From assembly GCA_024639765.1 (NCBI GenBank), contig JAHEHU010000008.1, forward strand, positions 1-53,315: a DNA stretch of 53,315 nt, written 5' to 3'. Both the position numbers and the translations under genes were made by a program. Origin of the DNA: Eudoraea sp. Its GTDB lineage: Bacteria > Bacteroidota > Bacteroidia > Flavobacteriales > Flavobacteriaceae. Of the stretch, positions 1 to 8,866 are shown one piece after another (the stretch's first letter is position 1; each line of letters starts with the position of its first letter). The notes beneath the pieces are model-generated. The model was not told the DNA's origin and did not search any database. It saw nothing but the letters and a program-made list of their open reading frames with translations.

Positions 1-72
1 CGAAATTTTGGAGATCTATATGATGGCATCATAGGCATAGGCACTGCCAATTCAAGGGCCATAAGCAATTAA
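1..72 (+). CDS. possible 3' end of an upstream gene (partial)
   Basis: Frame 1 is open from the window edge to a TAA at 70-72 and would give 23 residues ending in ARAISN-like sequence (read: NSRAISN). The stretch is too short to recognise a family, and an open frame of this length can occur by chance. It is listed only because a neighbouring gene may enter the window here; nothing else was recognised between 73 and about 230. Confidence 0.2.
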   Translation, partial: RNFGDLYDGIIGIGTANSRAISN

Positions 73-310
73 AAGAAGCTTTTATAGCAGAAAAAAATAT
101 CGCTACACCGAATAACTATTCCATTTTTACTTCATTTTATCCATAATTATTAACTTGCTCTGGTAAAGTTGATTACGATGAAGATATGTGAGTCTTTTTT
201 AATCGCTAAATGCGCGTAAAATTACACACGGTTACGTTTATCAAAGAATTTATATCTTCACAGCTATTATTTCCTTTTTGAGGGATAATTTAAAGCCGCT
301 TCTTGAAAAC

Positions 311-703
311 ATGAAAATGATTACACAAGTTACCAAAGGAATTAAAATTTCTGTTGCTACGAGTTTTGAAGGTACATTTTTCAAAAACTATAAAACTCAT
401 TTTGCATTTGGTTATACCATTACCATTGAAAATCAAAGCAAAAACTCGGTACAACTAACTTCTCGTCATTGGCAAATCTATGATGCCCTGAATGAAATGG
501 AAATTCTGGACGGCGAAGGGGTCATCGGGAAAAAACCGGTGATAAAACCAGGCCAGTCTCACACCTATAGTTCTGGCTGTTTATTATCTGCCCCCATCGG
601 ATCAATGAAAGGATATTATAATATGGTTAATTTTTCAACTACAGAAAAATTCAGGGTCTATGTCCCCGCCTTCAAATTTAGTGCCCCTTTCGCTCTAAAT
701 TAG
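311..703 (+). CDS. apaG: ApaG-family protein
   Basis: ApaG proteins are small single-domain beta-sandwich proteins of the fibronectin-III-like fold; in enterobacteria apaG sits beside ksgA and apaH and mutants affect cobalt resistance and magnesium efflux, but the molecular role is not settled. The protein shows the family core: TKGIKISV near the start, a central TIENQSK strand, the RHWQIYDA motif, then GVIGKKPVIKPGQ and a C-terminal FRVYVPAF strand. Length (131 residues from this ATG) is normal. The frame is open further upstream to a TTG at 278, but that adds residues not expected in the family; ATG 311 or ATG 317 is the better start. It is followed by pruA on the same strand after 80 bp, which has its own promoter box. 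Confidence 0.85.
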   Translation: MKMITQVTKGIKISVATSFEGTFFKNYKTHFAFGYTITIENQSKNSVQLTSRHWQIYDALNEMEILDGEGVIGKKPVIKPGQSHTYSSGCLLSAPIGSMKGYYNMVNFSTTEKFRVYVPAFKFSAPFALN

Positions 704-748
704 AGTATTTTTAGAGGATAAGTATTTTCTAAACCTACCCCCTTTTAG

Positions 749-756
749 TACCTTTG
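749..756 (+). promoter_or_regulatory. -7 promoter box (TACCTTTG) for pruA
   Basis: Exact match to the Bacteroidota housekeeping -7 consensus TAnnTTTG, 27 bp before the pruA ATG. No convincing -33 TTG was found at the usual distance. Confidence 0.6.
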
Positions 757-783
757 CATGATTTTTAACCAAAATAGCATGTC

Positions 784-2412
784 ATGGGTAAAGGATTTTT
801 TCAAGTTCCAGTAGCAGTTAATGAACCTATTAAGGGCTATGCCCCGGGATCTCCTGAAAGAGACACCGTCTTACAACAATACAGGGCATATTATAAAGGA
901 TCGGCAGACATTCCCTTATTCATAGGCTCAAAAGAGATCAGAACCGGGAAAACGAAACCCCTTTCACCCCCACATGACCACAAACACCTTGTTGGCCAGT
1001 ATCATATAGCAGAAAAGAAACATGTGCAAGAGGCAATCAGCACCGCCTTAGAAGCCAGAACTGAGTGGGCAGATCTTGCATGGGAACAACGCGCGGCCAT
1101 CTTTTTAAAAGCAGCAGAACTGGTAGCCGGACCTTACAGGGCAAAGATCAATGCAGCTACTATGATAGCGCAATCCAAGACCATTCACCAGGCAGAGATA
1201 GATGCCGCCTGCGAATTTATAGACTTCCTGCGATTCAATGTGGAGTATATGTCACAGATCTATCAGGAACAACCAGATTCTGCAGAAGGCATTTGGAACC
1301 GGGTAGAATACCGACCCTTGGAAGGATTTGTTTATGCCATCACTCCATTTAATTTTACGGCTATTGCAGGAAATTTGCCTGCCAGCGCGGCTATGATGGG
1401 AAATGTAGTGGTTTGGAAGCCAAGTGATAGTCAGATATTTTCTGCAAAGATCCTGGTCGATATTTTTAAAGAGGCCGGACTACCAGATGGAGTGATCAAC
1501 GTGATATATGGCGATCCTGTGATGATCACGGAGACGGTTTTGGGCCACCCGGATTTCTCCGGAATTCACTTCACCGGCTCAACAGATGTTTTTAGAAATT
1601 TATGGACCCAAATAGGGAACAATATTCATACATACAAAACCTATCCCAGAATTGTAGGGGAAACCGGGGGGAAGGATTTTATTGTAGCGCATCCTACGGC
1701 CAAACCCAAGCAGGTAGCTACTGCCATTGTGCGTGGAGCATTCGAATTTCAGGGACAGAAATGTAGTGCAGCATCGCGGGTGTACCTGCCAAAATCTACA
1801 GCTGAGGAAATCTTATCTGAAGCCAAGAAAGATATTTCTTCTTTCAATGCTCCGGGGTCGCCAGAGGATATGAATAATTTTATTACCGCTGTGATCCATG
1901 AAAGCTCTTTTGATAAATTGGCAGGTTATATTGAGAGCGCAAAAAAGGACAAAGAAGCAACGATTGTGGCCGGCGGAGGATATGACAAATCCAAAGGATA
2001 TTTTATTGAACCCACAATCATCCTTACAACAGACCCTCATTATGTTACTATGGAAACTGAATTATTTGGTCCTGTGGTTACCATTTATGTCTATGAGGAC
2101 AAGGATTGGAACAAGGTATTACAATTAGTAGACAAGACCTCTCCCTACGCCTTAACGGGGGCAGTAATGGCTACTGACAGATATGCCATAGAAGAAGCCA
2201 CCAAAGCACTGCAGAACTGTGCAGGTAATTTCTATGTCAATGACAAGCCAACCGGCGCTGTTGTGGGGCAGCAACCCTTTGGAGGTGCCAGGGCGTCGGG
2301 CACCAATGACAAGGCAGGATCCGCTCAAAACTTAATGCGCTGGGTATCCCCTAGACTGATCAAAGAGACTTTTGTGACCCCTGAAGATTACAGGTACCCA
2401 TTTTTGGGATAA
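784..2412 (+). CDS. pruA: L-glutamate gamma-semialdehyde dehydrogenase (P5C dehydrogenase)
   Basis: This NAD-dependent aldehyde dehydrogenase oxidises glutamate semialdehyde, in equilibrium with pyrroline-5-carboxylate, to glutamate as the second step of proline catabolism in the cytoplasm. The 542-residue protein is a stand-alone enzyme, not fused to proline dehydrogenase. The general base Glu293 lies in the VGETGGKDF motif and the catalytic Cys327 in FQGQKCSAASR; the cofactor region has the YAITPFNFTAIAGNL motif. The N-terminal region (PVNEPIKGYAPGSPER type) and the C-terminal QPFGGARASGTNDKAG motif are those of the eukaryote-like P5CDH subgroup common in Bacteroidota. ATG 784 directly follows the promoter box, and a hairpin terminator closes the unit, so it looks monocistronic. 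Confidence 0.95.
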   Translation: MGKGFFQVPVAVNEPIKGYAPGSPERDTVLQQYRAYYKGSADIPLFIGSKEIRTGKTKPLSPPHDHKHLVGQYHIAEKKHVQEAISTALEARTEWADLAWEQRAAIFLKAAELVAGPYRAKINAATMIAQSKTIHQAEIDAACEFIDFLRFNVEYMSQIYQEQPDSAEGIWNRVEYRPLEGFVYAITPFNFTAIAGNLPASAAMMGNVVVWKPSDSQIFSAKILVDIFKEAGLPDGVINVIYGDPVMITETVLGHPDFSGIHFTGSTDVFRNLWTQIGNNIHTYKTYPRIVGETGGKDFIVAHPTAKPKQVATAIVRGAFEFQGQKCSAASRVYLPKSTAEEILSEAKKDISSFNAPGSPEDMNNFITAVIHESSFDKLAGYIESAKKDKEATIVAGGGYDKSKGYFIEPTIILTTDPHYVTMETELFGPVVTIYVYEDKDWNKVLQLVDKTSPYALTGAVMATDRYAIEEATKALQNCAGNFYVNDKPTGAVVGQQPFGGARASGTNDKAGSAQNLMRWVSPRLIKETFVTPEDYRYPFLG

Positions 2413-2435
2413 TTCATATTCATTTACACCATTAA

Positions 2436-2468
2436 AGACCCTTAAGGCCATCGTCTTAGGGGTTTTTT
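2436..2468 (+). terminator. rho-independent terminator after pruA
   Basis: Imperfect stem ACCCTTAAG / CTTAGGGGT followed by seven T residues, 24 bp after the pruA stop codon. Confidence 0.7.
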
Positions 2469-2569
2469 TAATGATCTTGCTTAGCACTTTCATAGAAACC
2501 CATATTAAATGGTCCAATACTTTTATACGATTAATGTAAACTTAACGTTAATTAATTGTAATAATTACG

Positions 2570-2577
2570 TAAATTTG
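2570..2577 (+). promoter_or_regulatory. -7 promoter box (TAAATTTG)
   Basis: Exact TAnnTTTG match, 17 bp upstream of a short open frame starting at 2595. It supports transcription of the short gene after the pruA terminator. Confidence 0.5.
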
Positions 2578-2594
2578 TTTAAACTTTATTCACT

Positions 2595-2723
2595 ATGAAA
2601 GCAAGACAGCACTTAGAAAATGCGATGGAAGAAGATAAGGGGCTTTGGAGTAGCCTACATTTGGCAATGGTAACATACGCCCGTAAGTGCAGAAATTCTT
2701 ACTTATCTATGTTTAGTATTTAG
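2595..2723 (+). CDS. possible small protein, 42 residues
   Basis: An ATG at 2595 opens a 42-residue frame ending in TAG at 2721-2723. The product begins MKARQHLENAMEEDKGLW and continues as a mixed amphipathic helix rich in Lys/Arg, Tyr and Ser; there is no signal peptide or membrane segment. Support comes from a perfect -7 box at the right distance, a terminator between it and pruA, and protein-like composition. Its last 21 bases overlap the convergent 3' end of rsmG, so part of the frame is constrained by that gene. I do not recognise a family. It could instead be the 5' part of a non-coding transcript. Confidence 0.45.
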   Translation: MKARQHLENAMEEDKGLWSSLHLAMVTYARKCRNSYLSMFSI

Positions 2724-3359
2724 GTTTCCCTGATATTTCAAAGGGAGATATACCACCTTTTTAGTTTCAAAGAATTCTTCTGAAAAGTATTGGGACAAGC
2801 TGTAGATCTCTGCATTTCTATAGGTCTTCAACTCCTCTGTAAGATCCCCTCCTTTTAAGTAAAATATTCCATTTTTAATAGAATGCCTGGATTGTTTTGC
2901 TATCTTACCTTTAACCCAATGTACAAATGTTGGCATTGCTGCCACCGCCCTGCTTACAATAAAATCGAATTGCTCATTCAGATCCTCTACTCTGGTATGT
3001 AAAGCCCTTGTATTGGTGATTCCCAACCCATCAACTACCTCTTCCACAACCCGAATCTTCTTCCCTATGGCATCTACCATAGTTACATGGATTTCCGGAA
3101 AAAGAATGGCCAACGGTATACCTGGAAATCCGCCTCCGGTTCCAACATCAAGAATGCGGGCTTCCGGTAGAAAAGCCATGACCTTGGCAATGCCAAGACT
3201 GTGCAATACGTGCCTAAGGTACAACTCATCAATGTCCTTACGGGATACCACATTGATCTTCTTATTCCAATCCTGGTATAATTCACCTAAGGACCTAAAC
3301 TGTTCCTTCTGTAATTCAGTGAGTTGCGGAAAATAACGAAAGATGATCTCTGGGTTCAT
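2703..3359 (-). CDS. rsmG: 16S rRNA (guanine527-N7)-methyltransferase RsmG
   Basis: RsmG (GidB) transfers a methyl group from S-adenosylmethionine to N7 of G527 in the 530 loop of 16S rRNA; loss gives low-level streptomycin resistance in several bacteria. The 218-residue protein has the class I methyltransferase glycine motif DVGTGGGFPG at residues 71-80, preceded by LYLRHVLHSL and followed by the DFIVSRAVAAMPTF motif of the family. Length is normal. ATG 3359 is used because an exact -7 box on this strand lies just upstream. It runs convergently toward pruA and is divergent from the desaturase gene. Confidence 0.93.
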   Translation of the reverse strand: MNPEIIFRYFPQLTELQKEQFRSLGELYQDWNKKINVVSRKDIDELYLRHVLHSLGIAKVMAFLPEARILDVGTGGGFPGIPLAILFPEIHVTMVDAIGKKIRVVEEVVDGLGITNTRALHTRVEDLNEQFDFIVSRAVAAMPTFVHWVKGKIAKQSRHSIKNGIFYLKGGDLTEELKTYRNAEIYSLSQYFSEEFFETKKVVYLPLKYQGNLNTKHR

Positions 3360-3376
3360 TCTGGATTTGATTAGAG

Positions 3377-3384
3377 CAAAAATA
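3377..3384 (-). promoter_or_regulatory. -7 promoter box (TATTTTTG) for rsmG
   Basis: On the minus strand this reads TATTTTTG, an exact TAnnTTTG match, 17 bp upstream of the rsmG ATG. Confidence 0.55.
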
Positions 3385-3479
3385 CCATAATTAGTGGCAC
3401 CTTTTAATCATATTTTATGAGTTTTCGGGTATTATAAAGTAAGATTAAACGTTATCTTTACATCTTTGAATTCAATTTT

Positions 3480-4583
3480 ATGGAGAAGACTACAATAAAA
3501 TTTTCTAGAAAAGACTCTGCAAATTTCTTTAGGACTCTCAACAAACGAGTAAATGAATACTTTGCAGACAATAATTTAAAGAAGACAGGTAATTGGAAAC
3601 TGCACCTTAAAACAGCTGTAATGTTTTCCCTTTTCCTCGCTCCTTACTTTTTGATCCTAACCCTTAATTTGCCAACCTGGGCAAATTTATTGCTGACGAT
3701 CACTATGGGTGTTGGAATGGCAGGAGTAGGTATGAACGTAATGCACGATGGTAACCACGGGTCATATTCTACCAAGAAATGGGTGAATAAACTTATGGGA
3801 AGCAGCATCTATATCCTCGCCGGCAATGTATACAATTGGCAGGTACAACACAATGTCTTGCACCATACCTATACCAATATTCACAACCACGATGAAGATC
3901 TGGAAGCAGGAAGGGTACTGCGATTCTCAAAACACGCCAAATGGCATAGGTTTCATAAATTTCAACATTTTTATTCTGTTTTCCTGTATGGCTTGCTAAC
4001 GTTTAACTGGGCCATTACCACAGATTTTCAGCAAATGTACCGCTACACCAAACGGAAACTTTCCTACGGCAAGTTTCCCAATCCATTCCTTAATTGGACG
4101 GTACTTTTAGGGACCAAGGCCATTTATCTTACCATATGGATCGTCTTACCCATGTTAGTGTTAAGTATTTCCTGGTGGAAAATTCTTTTGGGCTTTTTTA
4201 TTATGCACTATGTGGCAGGGGTTATACTCAGTGTGGTATTTCAATTGGCGCATGTAGTAGATGAGGCAGAAACGCCCCTACCCGAAAAAGATGGCACCAT
4301 GAAAAATACCTGGGCCATACATCAATTGTTTACCACCGTTAATTTCGGGACAAAAAATAAGATTGTTAATTGGTTTACAGGAGGATTGAACCATCAGGTA
4401 GAACACCATATCTTTCCTAACATCAGTCACATTCATTACACAAAAATTTCTAAAATTGTGAAGGAAACGGCTAAAGAATTTAATTTGCCGTACAATGAAT
4501 ATAAAACTACGCGAAAAGCCATAATTTCGCACTTCAAACATTTGAAAGAACTGGGTAAAAATCCCCGTTTGCAATACCAATAA
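3480..4583 (+). CDS. membrane fatty acid desaturase (acyl-CoA desaturase type)
   Basis: A di-iron integral-membrane desaturase that introduces a double bond into acyl chains and so adjusts membrane fluidity. Three histidine boxes bind the iron pair: HDGNH at residues 89-93, HNVLHH at 124-129 and HQVEHH at 305-310; the last has the Gln spacing found in front-end and linoleoyl-CoA-type desaturases, but no cytochrome b5 domain is fused. Hydrophobic segments lie around residues 47-65, 68-87 and 200-250. Length (367) is normal. An aminotransferase gene follows after 12 bp, so the two are probably co-transcribed although they share no obvious pathway. Acyl position and donor cannot be told from sequence. 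Confidence 0.88.
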   Translation: MEKTTIKFSRKDSANFFRTLNKRVNEYFADNNLKKTGNWKLHLKTAVMFSLFLAPYFLILTLNLPTWANLLLTITMGVGMAGVGMNVMHDGNHGSYSTKKWVNKLMGSSIYILAGNVYNWQVQHNVLHHTYTNIHNHDEDLEAGRVLRFSKHAKWHRFHKFQHFYSVFLYGLLTFNWAITTDFQQMYRYTKRKLSYGKFPNPFLNWTVLLGTKAIYLTIWIVLPMLVLSISWWKILLGFFIMHYVAGVILSVVFQLAHVVDEAETPLPEKDGTMKNTWAIHQLFTTVNFGTKNKIVNWFTGGLNHQVEHHIFPNISHIHYTKISKIVKETAKEFNLPYNEYKTTRKAIISHFKHLKELGKNPRLQYQ

Positions 4584-4595
4584 ACCTGAGCAGGC

Positions 4596-5780
4596 ATGAG
4601 CAACCAACTATCCGATAGAATTAACAAATTATCTACTTCGGCCACCTTGGCTATGGCCGCAAAGGCCAGAGAATTGAGAAATGAAGGTAAAGATATCATT
4701 GGCCTCAGTCTTGGAGAACCAGATTTTAACATCCCGGATTTTATAAAGGAGTCTGGAAAAAAAGCCATAGACGATAATTATAGCAGTTATTCCCCGGTGG
4801 ATGGTTATGCTGATTTGAAACAGGCTATTGCTACAAAATTCAAAAGAGACAATCAGCTTACTTATAACCTCAACCAAATTGTAGTATCCACCGGAGCTAA
4901 GCAATCGCTAGCAAATGTAGCTATGGTAATGCTGAACAAAGGAGACGAGGTTATCTTACCGGCACCTTATTGGGTGAGTTACAGCGATATCGTTAAATTG
5001 GCAGAAGGATCACCAGTTGAAGTGCCAACGTCTATTGAAACTGATTTTAAAATGACACCGGCTCAACTGGAGGCAGCTATAACACCTAAGACAAAAATGC
5101 TATGGTTCAGTTCTCCTTGCAATCCTAGTGGCTCCGTCTACAGTGAAGAAGAACTAAAAGGATTAGCCGAGGTACTTAAGAGACATCCTAACATATTTGT
5201 GGTATCGGATGAAATCTATGAGCATATTAATTTTAGGGGCAAACATGCCAGTATTGCGGCAATTGATGGCATGTACGACAGAACCATTACCGTAAATGGC
5301 GTATCCAAAGCCTTCGCTATGACCGGATGGCGTATAGGATATATTGGTGCGGCCGACTGGATCGCGAAAGCCTGTACAAAATTTCAGGGTCAGATCACCA
5401 GCGGAGCAAATGCCATTGGACAGCGTGCTACCATTACCGCATTGGAAGCACCAGTGAGCAAGATCCAGTTTATGATCGATAAATTCAAAGAAAGAAGAGA
5501 TCTCATTCTTGGCTTATTAGCTACCATTGACGGCTTTAAACTTAATGTCCCTGAAGGTGCTTTTTATGTCTTCCCGGATGTTTCCAGTTATTTTGGAAAA
5601 GAATTGCAGGGTACCCCCATCAACAATGCATCCGATCTAGCCATGTATCTTCTGGAACATGCTAATGTGGCAACTGTTACAGGAGAAGCTTTTGGCAATC
5701 CCAATTGTATCCGGATTTCATATGCGGCTTCTGAGGAGGAAATAAAGGAGGCTGTGGCCAGGATCAAAAAGGCTCTTTAA
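4596..5780 (+). CDS. aspC: pyridoxal-phosphate aminotransferase, aspartate aminotransferase type
   Basis: A fold-type I, class I aminotransferase that moves the amino group of aspartate to 2-oxoglutarate, giving oxaloacetate and glutamate. The cofactor Schiff-base lysine is Lys238 in VNGVSKAFAMTGWRIGY; the SSPCNPSG motif (residues 172-179) and SDEIYEH (204-210) carry the expected Asn and Asp. The N-terminal LSLGEPDFNIPDF motif places it in the Bacillus/Thermus-like Ib subgroup, 394 residues long. Members of this subgroup also act on prephenate or aromatic amino acids, so the substrate is inferred. Its stop is only 8 bp from the convergent trkH stop. Confidence 0.85.
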   Translation: MSNQLSDRINKLSTSATLAMAAKARELRNEGKDIIGLSLGEPDFNIPDFIKESGKKAIDDNYSSYSPVDGYADLKQAIATKFKRDNQLTYNLNQIVVSTGAKQSLANVAMVMLNKGDEVILPAPYWVSYSDIVKLAEGSPVEVPTSIETDFKMTPAQLEAAITPKTKMLWFSSPCNPSGSVYSEEELKGLAEVLKRHPNIFVVSDEIYEHINFRGKHASIAAIDGMYDRTITVNGVSKAFAMTGWRIGYIGAADWIAKACTKFQGQITSGANAIGQRATITALEAPVSKIQFMIDKFKERRDLILGLLATIDGFKLNVPEGAFYVFPDVSSYFGKELQGTPINNASDLAMYLLEHANVATVTGEAFGNPNCIRISYAASEEEIKEAVARIKKAL

Positions 5781-5788
5781 TAGCAACC

Positions 5789-7279
5789 TTAGGTTTTCTT
5801 CCAGAAATAGGGAGTCATCAGGATTAGGACGGTAAATAATTCCAGTCTTCCGGCAAGCATCAGAAATCCACACCACCACTTCCCTAAAGCAGGCAGGCTG
5901 TTAAAATTATTAAGCGGACTGAGCGATCCGAAAGCCGGTCCGACATTGCCCAGGGCAGATGCCGCCCCTCCGATGGAAGAATCAAAATCGAGCCCCAGAA
6001 ATCCAAGTACCAAAGCGCCTATTACAAATAGCAGCATATACAGCACAAAAAATCCGATCACATTGTACACCACATGCTCGGTAACTGTCTTATTATTGAA
6101 CCTAACCGGGATCACTGCATTTGGATGGAGTGTTCGTTTAAACTCCAGCAAGCCATTCTTAATAATGAGTATATGACGCATTATTTTGATGCCCCCTGCC
6201 GTGGAACCGGCTGATCCTCCCATGAACATCAATCCAAAAAAGAATACGGTTATAAAAGGTGTCCATGCTGTAAAGTCGGCCGTTACAAATCCAGTTGTGG
6301 TGACAACGGCTACTACCTGGAACAATGAATGTCTAAAAGAACTTTCTCCATTTCCCAGCACCATTGGATGGTAATCGGATATTGGCACATTGGCTTTGTA
6401 GAAGATCACAAAACCAACAATGATGGAAAAGATGACAATTAGTACCGTATAATATTTAAACTCTTCATCGCGTATGATCTTTTGAACCTTCCCTTTGAAA
6501 GCAAAATAGCTTAGAACGAAATTACTCCCCGCCAAAAACATGAAAAAGATAACGATGTATTGAATTAGCGGCTGATTATTCCAATAGGCCAGGCTTGCGT
6601 TCTTAGTAGAAAATCCGCCTGTGGATAAGGTAGCCAAAGAATGATTCATCGCATCAAAAAAAGACATACCCGCCAGTTTCAAAAGGATGGTTTCTGCTAC
6701 AGTATAACCAAAATAAATAAGCCATAGTCTTTTGGCGGTATCTGTTATCCTTGGATGCAATTTATCTGCGTTGGGACCCGGAGCCTCTGCTGCGAACAGT
6801 TGCATCCCACCAATACCTAGTAAGGGCAAAATAGCTATGGCCAAAACAATGATCCCCATACCCCCTATCCAGTGGGTTAAACTTCTCCAAAATAAGATCC
6901 CTTCCGGAAGTATTTCTATATCGTCTATGATAGACGCACCGGTTGTGGTATAACCAGACATGGTTTCAAAAAATGCATTGGTAATATTAGGGATGGCGCC
7001 CGAGAACAGATATGGAAGCACCCCTGAGACAGCCATAATGATCCATCCAAAGGTGACTATGATATACCCTTCTTTTCTGTTTACTTCTTTATCATGCCCC
7101 CTCGTAAAGAACATGGCCAAAACGCCAATGAACATGGTTACGATGGCTGCCAAAGTAATCTCAAGTGTAACACCGTCCTGATAGATGCCGCTTACCAATG
7201 CAGCAAGGATCATAAAGCCCCCATTACATAAAAGGAGCAACCCCATTAGGTGCGTAATTATTTTGGCATTGAATCCCAT
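5789..7279 (-). CDS. trkH: Trk potassium uptake system, channel subunit TrkH
   Basis: The membrane pore of the Trk/Ktr potassium transporter in the inner membrane. Four K-channel-like pore loops are visible by their filter motifs: TTTGAS at residues 111-116, STGGFST at 219-225, TTTGF at 327-331 and a final GNVGPAFGS loop; the conserved GGSAGSTAGGIK motif is at 354-365. About ten hydrophobic segments span the 496 residues, a normal length. It lies 1 bp downstream of trkA, so the pore and its gate are translated from one message. Confidence 0.93.
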   Translation of the reverse strand: MGFNAKIITHLMGLLLLCNGGFMILAALVSGIYQDGVTLEITLAAIVTMFIGVLAMFFTRGHDKEVNRKEGYIIVTFGWIIMAVSGVLPYLFSGAIPNITNAFFETMSGYTTTGASIIDDIEILPEGILFWRSLTHWIGGMGIIVLAIAILPLLGIGGMQLFAAEAPGPNADKLHPRITDTAKRLWLIYFGYTVAETILLKLAGMSFFDAMNHSLATLSTGGFSTKNASLAYWNNQPLIQYIVIFFMFLAGSNFVLSYFAFKGKVQKIIRDEEFKYYTVLIVIFSIIVGFVIFYKANVPISDYHPMVLGNGESSFRHSLFQVVAVVTTTGFVTADFTAWTPFITVFFFGLMFMGGSAGSTAGGIKIMRHILIIKNGLLEFKRTLHPNAVIPVRFNNKTVTEHVVYNVIGFFVLYMLLFVIGALVLGFLGLDFDSSIGGAASALGNVGPAFGSLSPLNNFNSLPALGKWWCGFLMLAGRLELFTVLILMTPYFWKKT

Positions 7280-7280
7280 G

Positions 7281-8630
7281 CTATAAAAATAACCTTTCTA
7301 TTTTCTGAATAGCCTGTGGTAAACAGCAAACAACTACCCTGTCTCCTTCCACTATTTCAAAATCTCCCAGGGCTACCATTCCTTTGTCTTTACGTATAAT
7401 ACCCCCTATGATGGCATTTCTGGGAAAGTCGATTTCCTTAATGATCTGACCATTCATTTTCGACGAAGGTTTTACCACGAATTCCAGAATCTCCGCATTA
7501 AGGTTATTAAGCCTTGTCAACGCCACAACCTCTCCTTTTCTGATATAACGAAAGATATTATTGGCTGCCAGCAGTTTTTTATTGATCAACGTATCGATCC
7601 CTATGGATTGTGATAACTGAAAATAGTCCATATTCTCAACCAGGGCGATGGTCTTTTTTATGCGTTTTGATTTTGCCACCAGACAAGACATGATATTGGT
7701 CTCCGAATTTCCTGTGACCGCAATAAAAGCGTCCATGGATTCCAGACTCTCTTCTTCCAATAATTCCACATTCCTCCCATCTCCGTTGATGACCAGGGCA
7801 TTGGGCAAAATATCTGCAAGATCAAAGGCCTTTTCTTTGCTCTTTTCAATCAATTTTACATTGAATTTCTGTCCGCACAGATCGCGCGCTGCTTTGAAGC
7901 CAACTTTACTCCCCCCCAGTATCATAACGTTTTTTAGATCTTCCTTCTTCTTCCCGGTGAGCTTATAAAGTTCATCCACTCCCTTTTTGTCAGTGATAAA
8001 ATACACCTGATCATCTGCCTTAAAAACAGTATCCCCTCTGGGGATCAGGGTAAATTGGGTACCCCCGCGTTGCATCGCAATTGGCATAAAATGCAATTCG
8101 GGAAAGACAGAAGCAGCTTCCTTAACCGTCTTACCTATAAAGGGAGCGCTCTTTGGCAGGGAAACACCCACCATGATAAGTGCTCCATTTTCAAATTCGT
8201 AAGTATCGTGGAATGCCGATTGATTTAAGAGAAGCTGTATTTCTGAAGCAGCCAATTCCTCAGGGGAGATCAACTCATCTATTCCCAATTCTGAGAAGTT
8301 TATTTTTTCCCGGTGATCTAAAAATTCAGTATTGGAGATCCTCGCAATGGTTTTCTTAGAACCCATCTGTTTGGCCAACATACACAAGGTAATATTGGTT
8401 GTTTCGGATGATGTGACTCCAATTACCAGATCGGATTTATCTACCTGTGCCTCCTGCAAGATAGATATAGAAGTGGCGTCGCCCCTTAATACTCTTATAT
8501 CCAAATGATTGTCTGCGTATATAAGACTTTCTTTATTGGTATCAATTAAGGTGATATCCTGTGATTCATAGGAAAGCAATTTTGCCAAATGAAAGCCTAC
8601 TTCACCTGCACCAGCGATTATAATTTTCAT
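7281..8630 (-). CDS. trkA: Trk potassium uptake system, NAD-binding regulatory subunit TrkA
   Basis: Cytoplasmic gating ring of the Trk transporter. The protein is a tandem of two RCK modules: nucleotide-binding motif GAGEVG at residues 7-12 with the acidic LIDTN strand end near 28-32, a first RCK_C domain around 140-220, then a second motif GGSKVG at 239-244 and a second RCK_C domain to residue 449. Nucleotide (NAD/NADH, ATP or ADP) binding controls opening. It is the first gene of trkA-trkH. The leader of about 100 bp upstream holds a promoter box, a six-codon open frame and a weak hairpin, described separately. Confidence 0.93.
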   Translation of the reverse strand: MKIIIAGAGEVGFHLAKLLSYESQDITLIDTNKESLIYADNHLDIRVLRGDATSISILQEAQVDKSDLVIGVTSSETTNITLCMLAKQMGSKKTIARISNTEFLDHREKINFSELGIDELISPEELAASEIQLLLNQSAFHDTYEFENGALIMVGVSLPKSAPFIGKTVKEAASVFPELHFMPIAMQRGGTQFTLIPRGDTVFKADDQVYFITDKKGVDELYKLTGKKKEDLKNVMILGGSKVGFKAARDLCGQKFNVKLIEKSKEKAFDLADILPNALVINGDGRNVELLEEESLESMDAFIAVTGNSETNIMSCLVAKSKRIKKTIALVENMDYFQLSQSIGIDTLINKKLLAANNIFRYIRKGEVVALTRLNNLNAEILEFVVKPSSKMNGQIIKEIDFPRNAIIGGIIRKDKGMVALGDFEIVEGDRVVVCCLPQAIQKIERLFL

Positions 8631-8635
8631 GAGTT

Positions 8636-8665
8636 AAAAAGGTCTTTTATCATATTGTACAGACC
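8636..8665 (-). promoter_or_regulatory. weak hairpin with T run in the trkA leader
   Basis: On the minus strand GGTCT (8665-8661) pairs with AGACC (8645-8641) and is followed by five T residues, immediately before the trkA ATG. The stem is only 5 bp, so a terminator or attenuator role is speculative. Confidence 0.25.
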
Positions 8666-8704
8666 ATCTAGGAAGTTCTCTTCTGATCTATAAAGCCACG
8701 GCAC

Positions 8705-8725
8705 TTACCTAAGAAAGAGTTGCAT
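8705..8725 (-). CDS. possible six-codon leader peptide ahead of trkA
   Basis: Within the probable trkA 5' leader a minus-strand ATG opens MQLFLR followed by TAA. It begins 12 bp after the -7 box at 8738-8745, so it would lie very near the 5' end of the message. Such short frames arise easily by chance; it is listed because position and the downstream hairpin resemble a leader-peptide arrangement. Confidence 0.2.
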   Translation of the reverse strand: MQLFLR

Positions 8726-8737
8726 GGTTTTGCGCGT

Positions 8738-8745
8738 CAAAATTA
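8738..8745 (-). promoter_or_regulatory. -7 promoter box (TAATTTTG) for trkA-trkH
   Basis: Exact TAnnTTTG match on the minus strand, 107 bp upstream of the trkA start; it implies a leader of roughly 100 nt. Confidence 0.5.
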
Positions 8746-8842
8746 CGGAAATTTTCAACCCATCCTAAAAAACCACAACACTTTCTTTTGTTCAAGCATG
8801 TGCGTTAAGAAAATAGCCTTTAAGATTACGGAGGCATTGTAG

Positions 8843-8850
8843 TATCTTTG
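8843..8850 (+). promoter_or_regulatory. -7 promoter box (TATCTTTG) for ubiE
   Basis: Exact TAnnTTTG match, 16 bp before the ubiE ATG. Confidence 0.65.
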
Positions 8851-8866
8851 CCGCAAAATTTATGGA

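Noticed and set aside
278-310. TTG start for apaG at 278
   Set aside because: Adds residues not seen in the family; ATG codons at 311 and 317 give the usual ApaG beginning.
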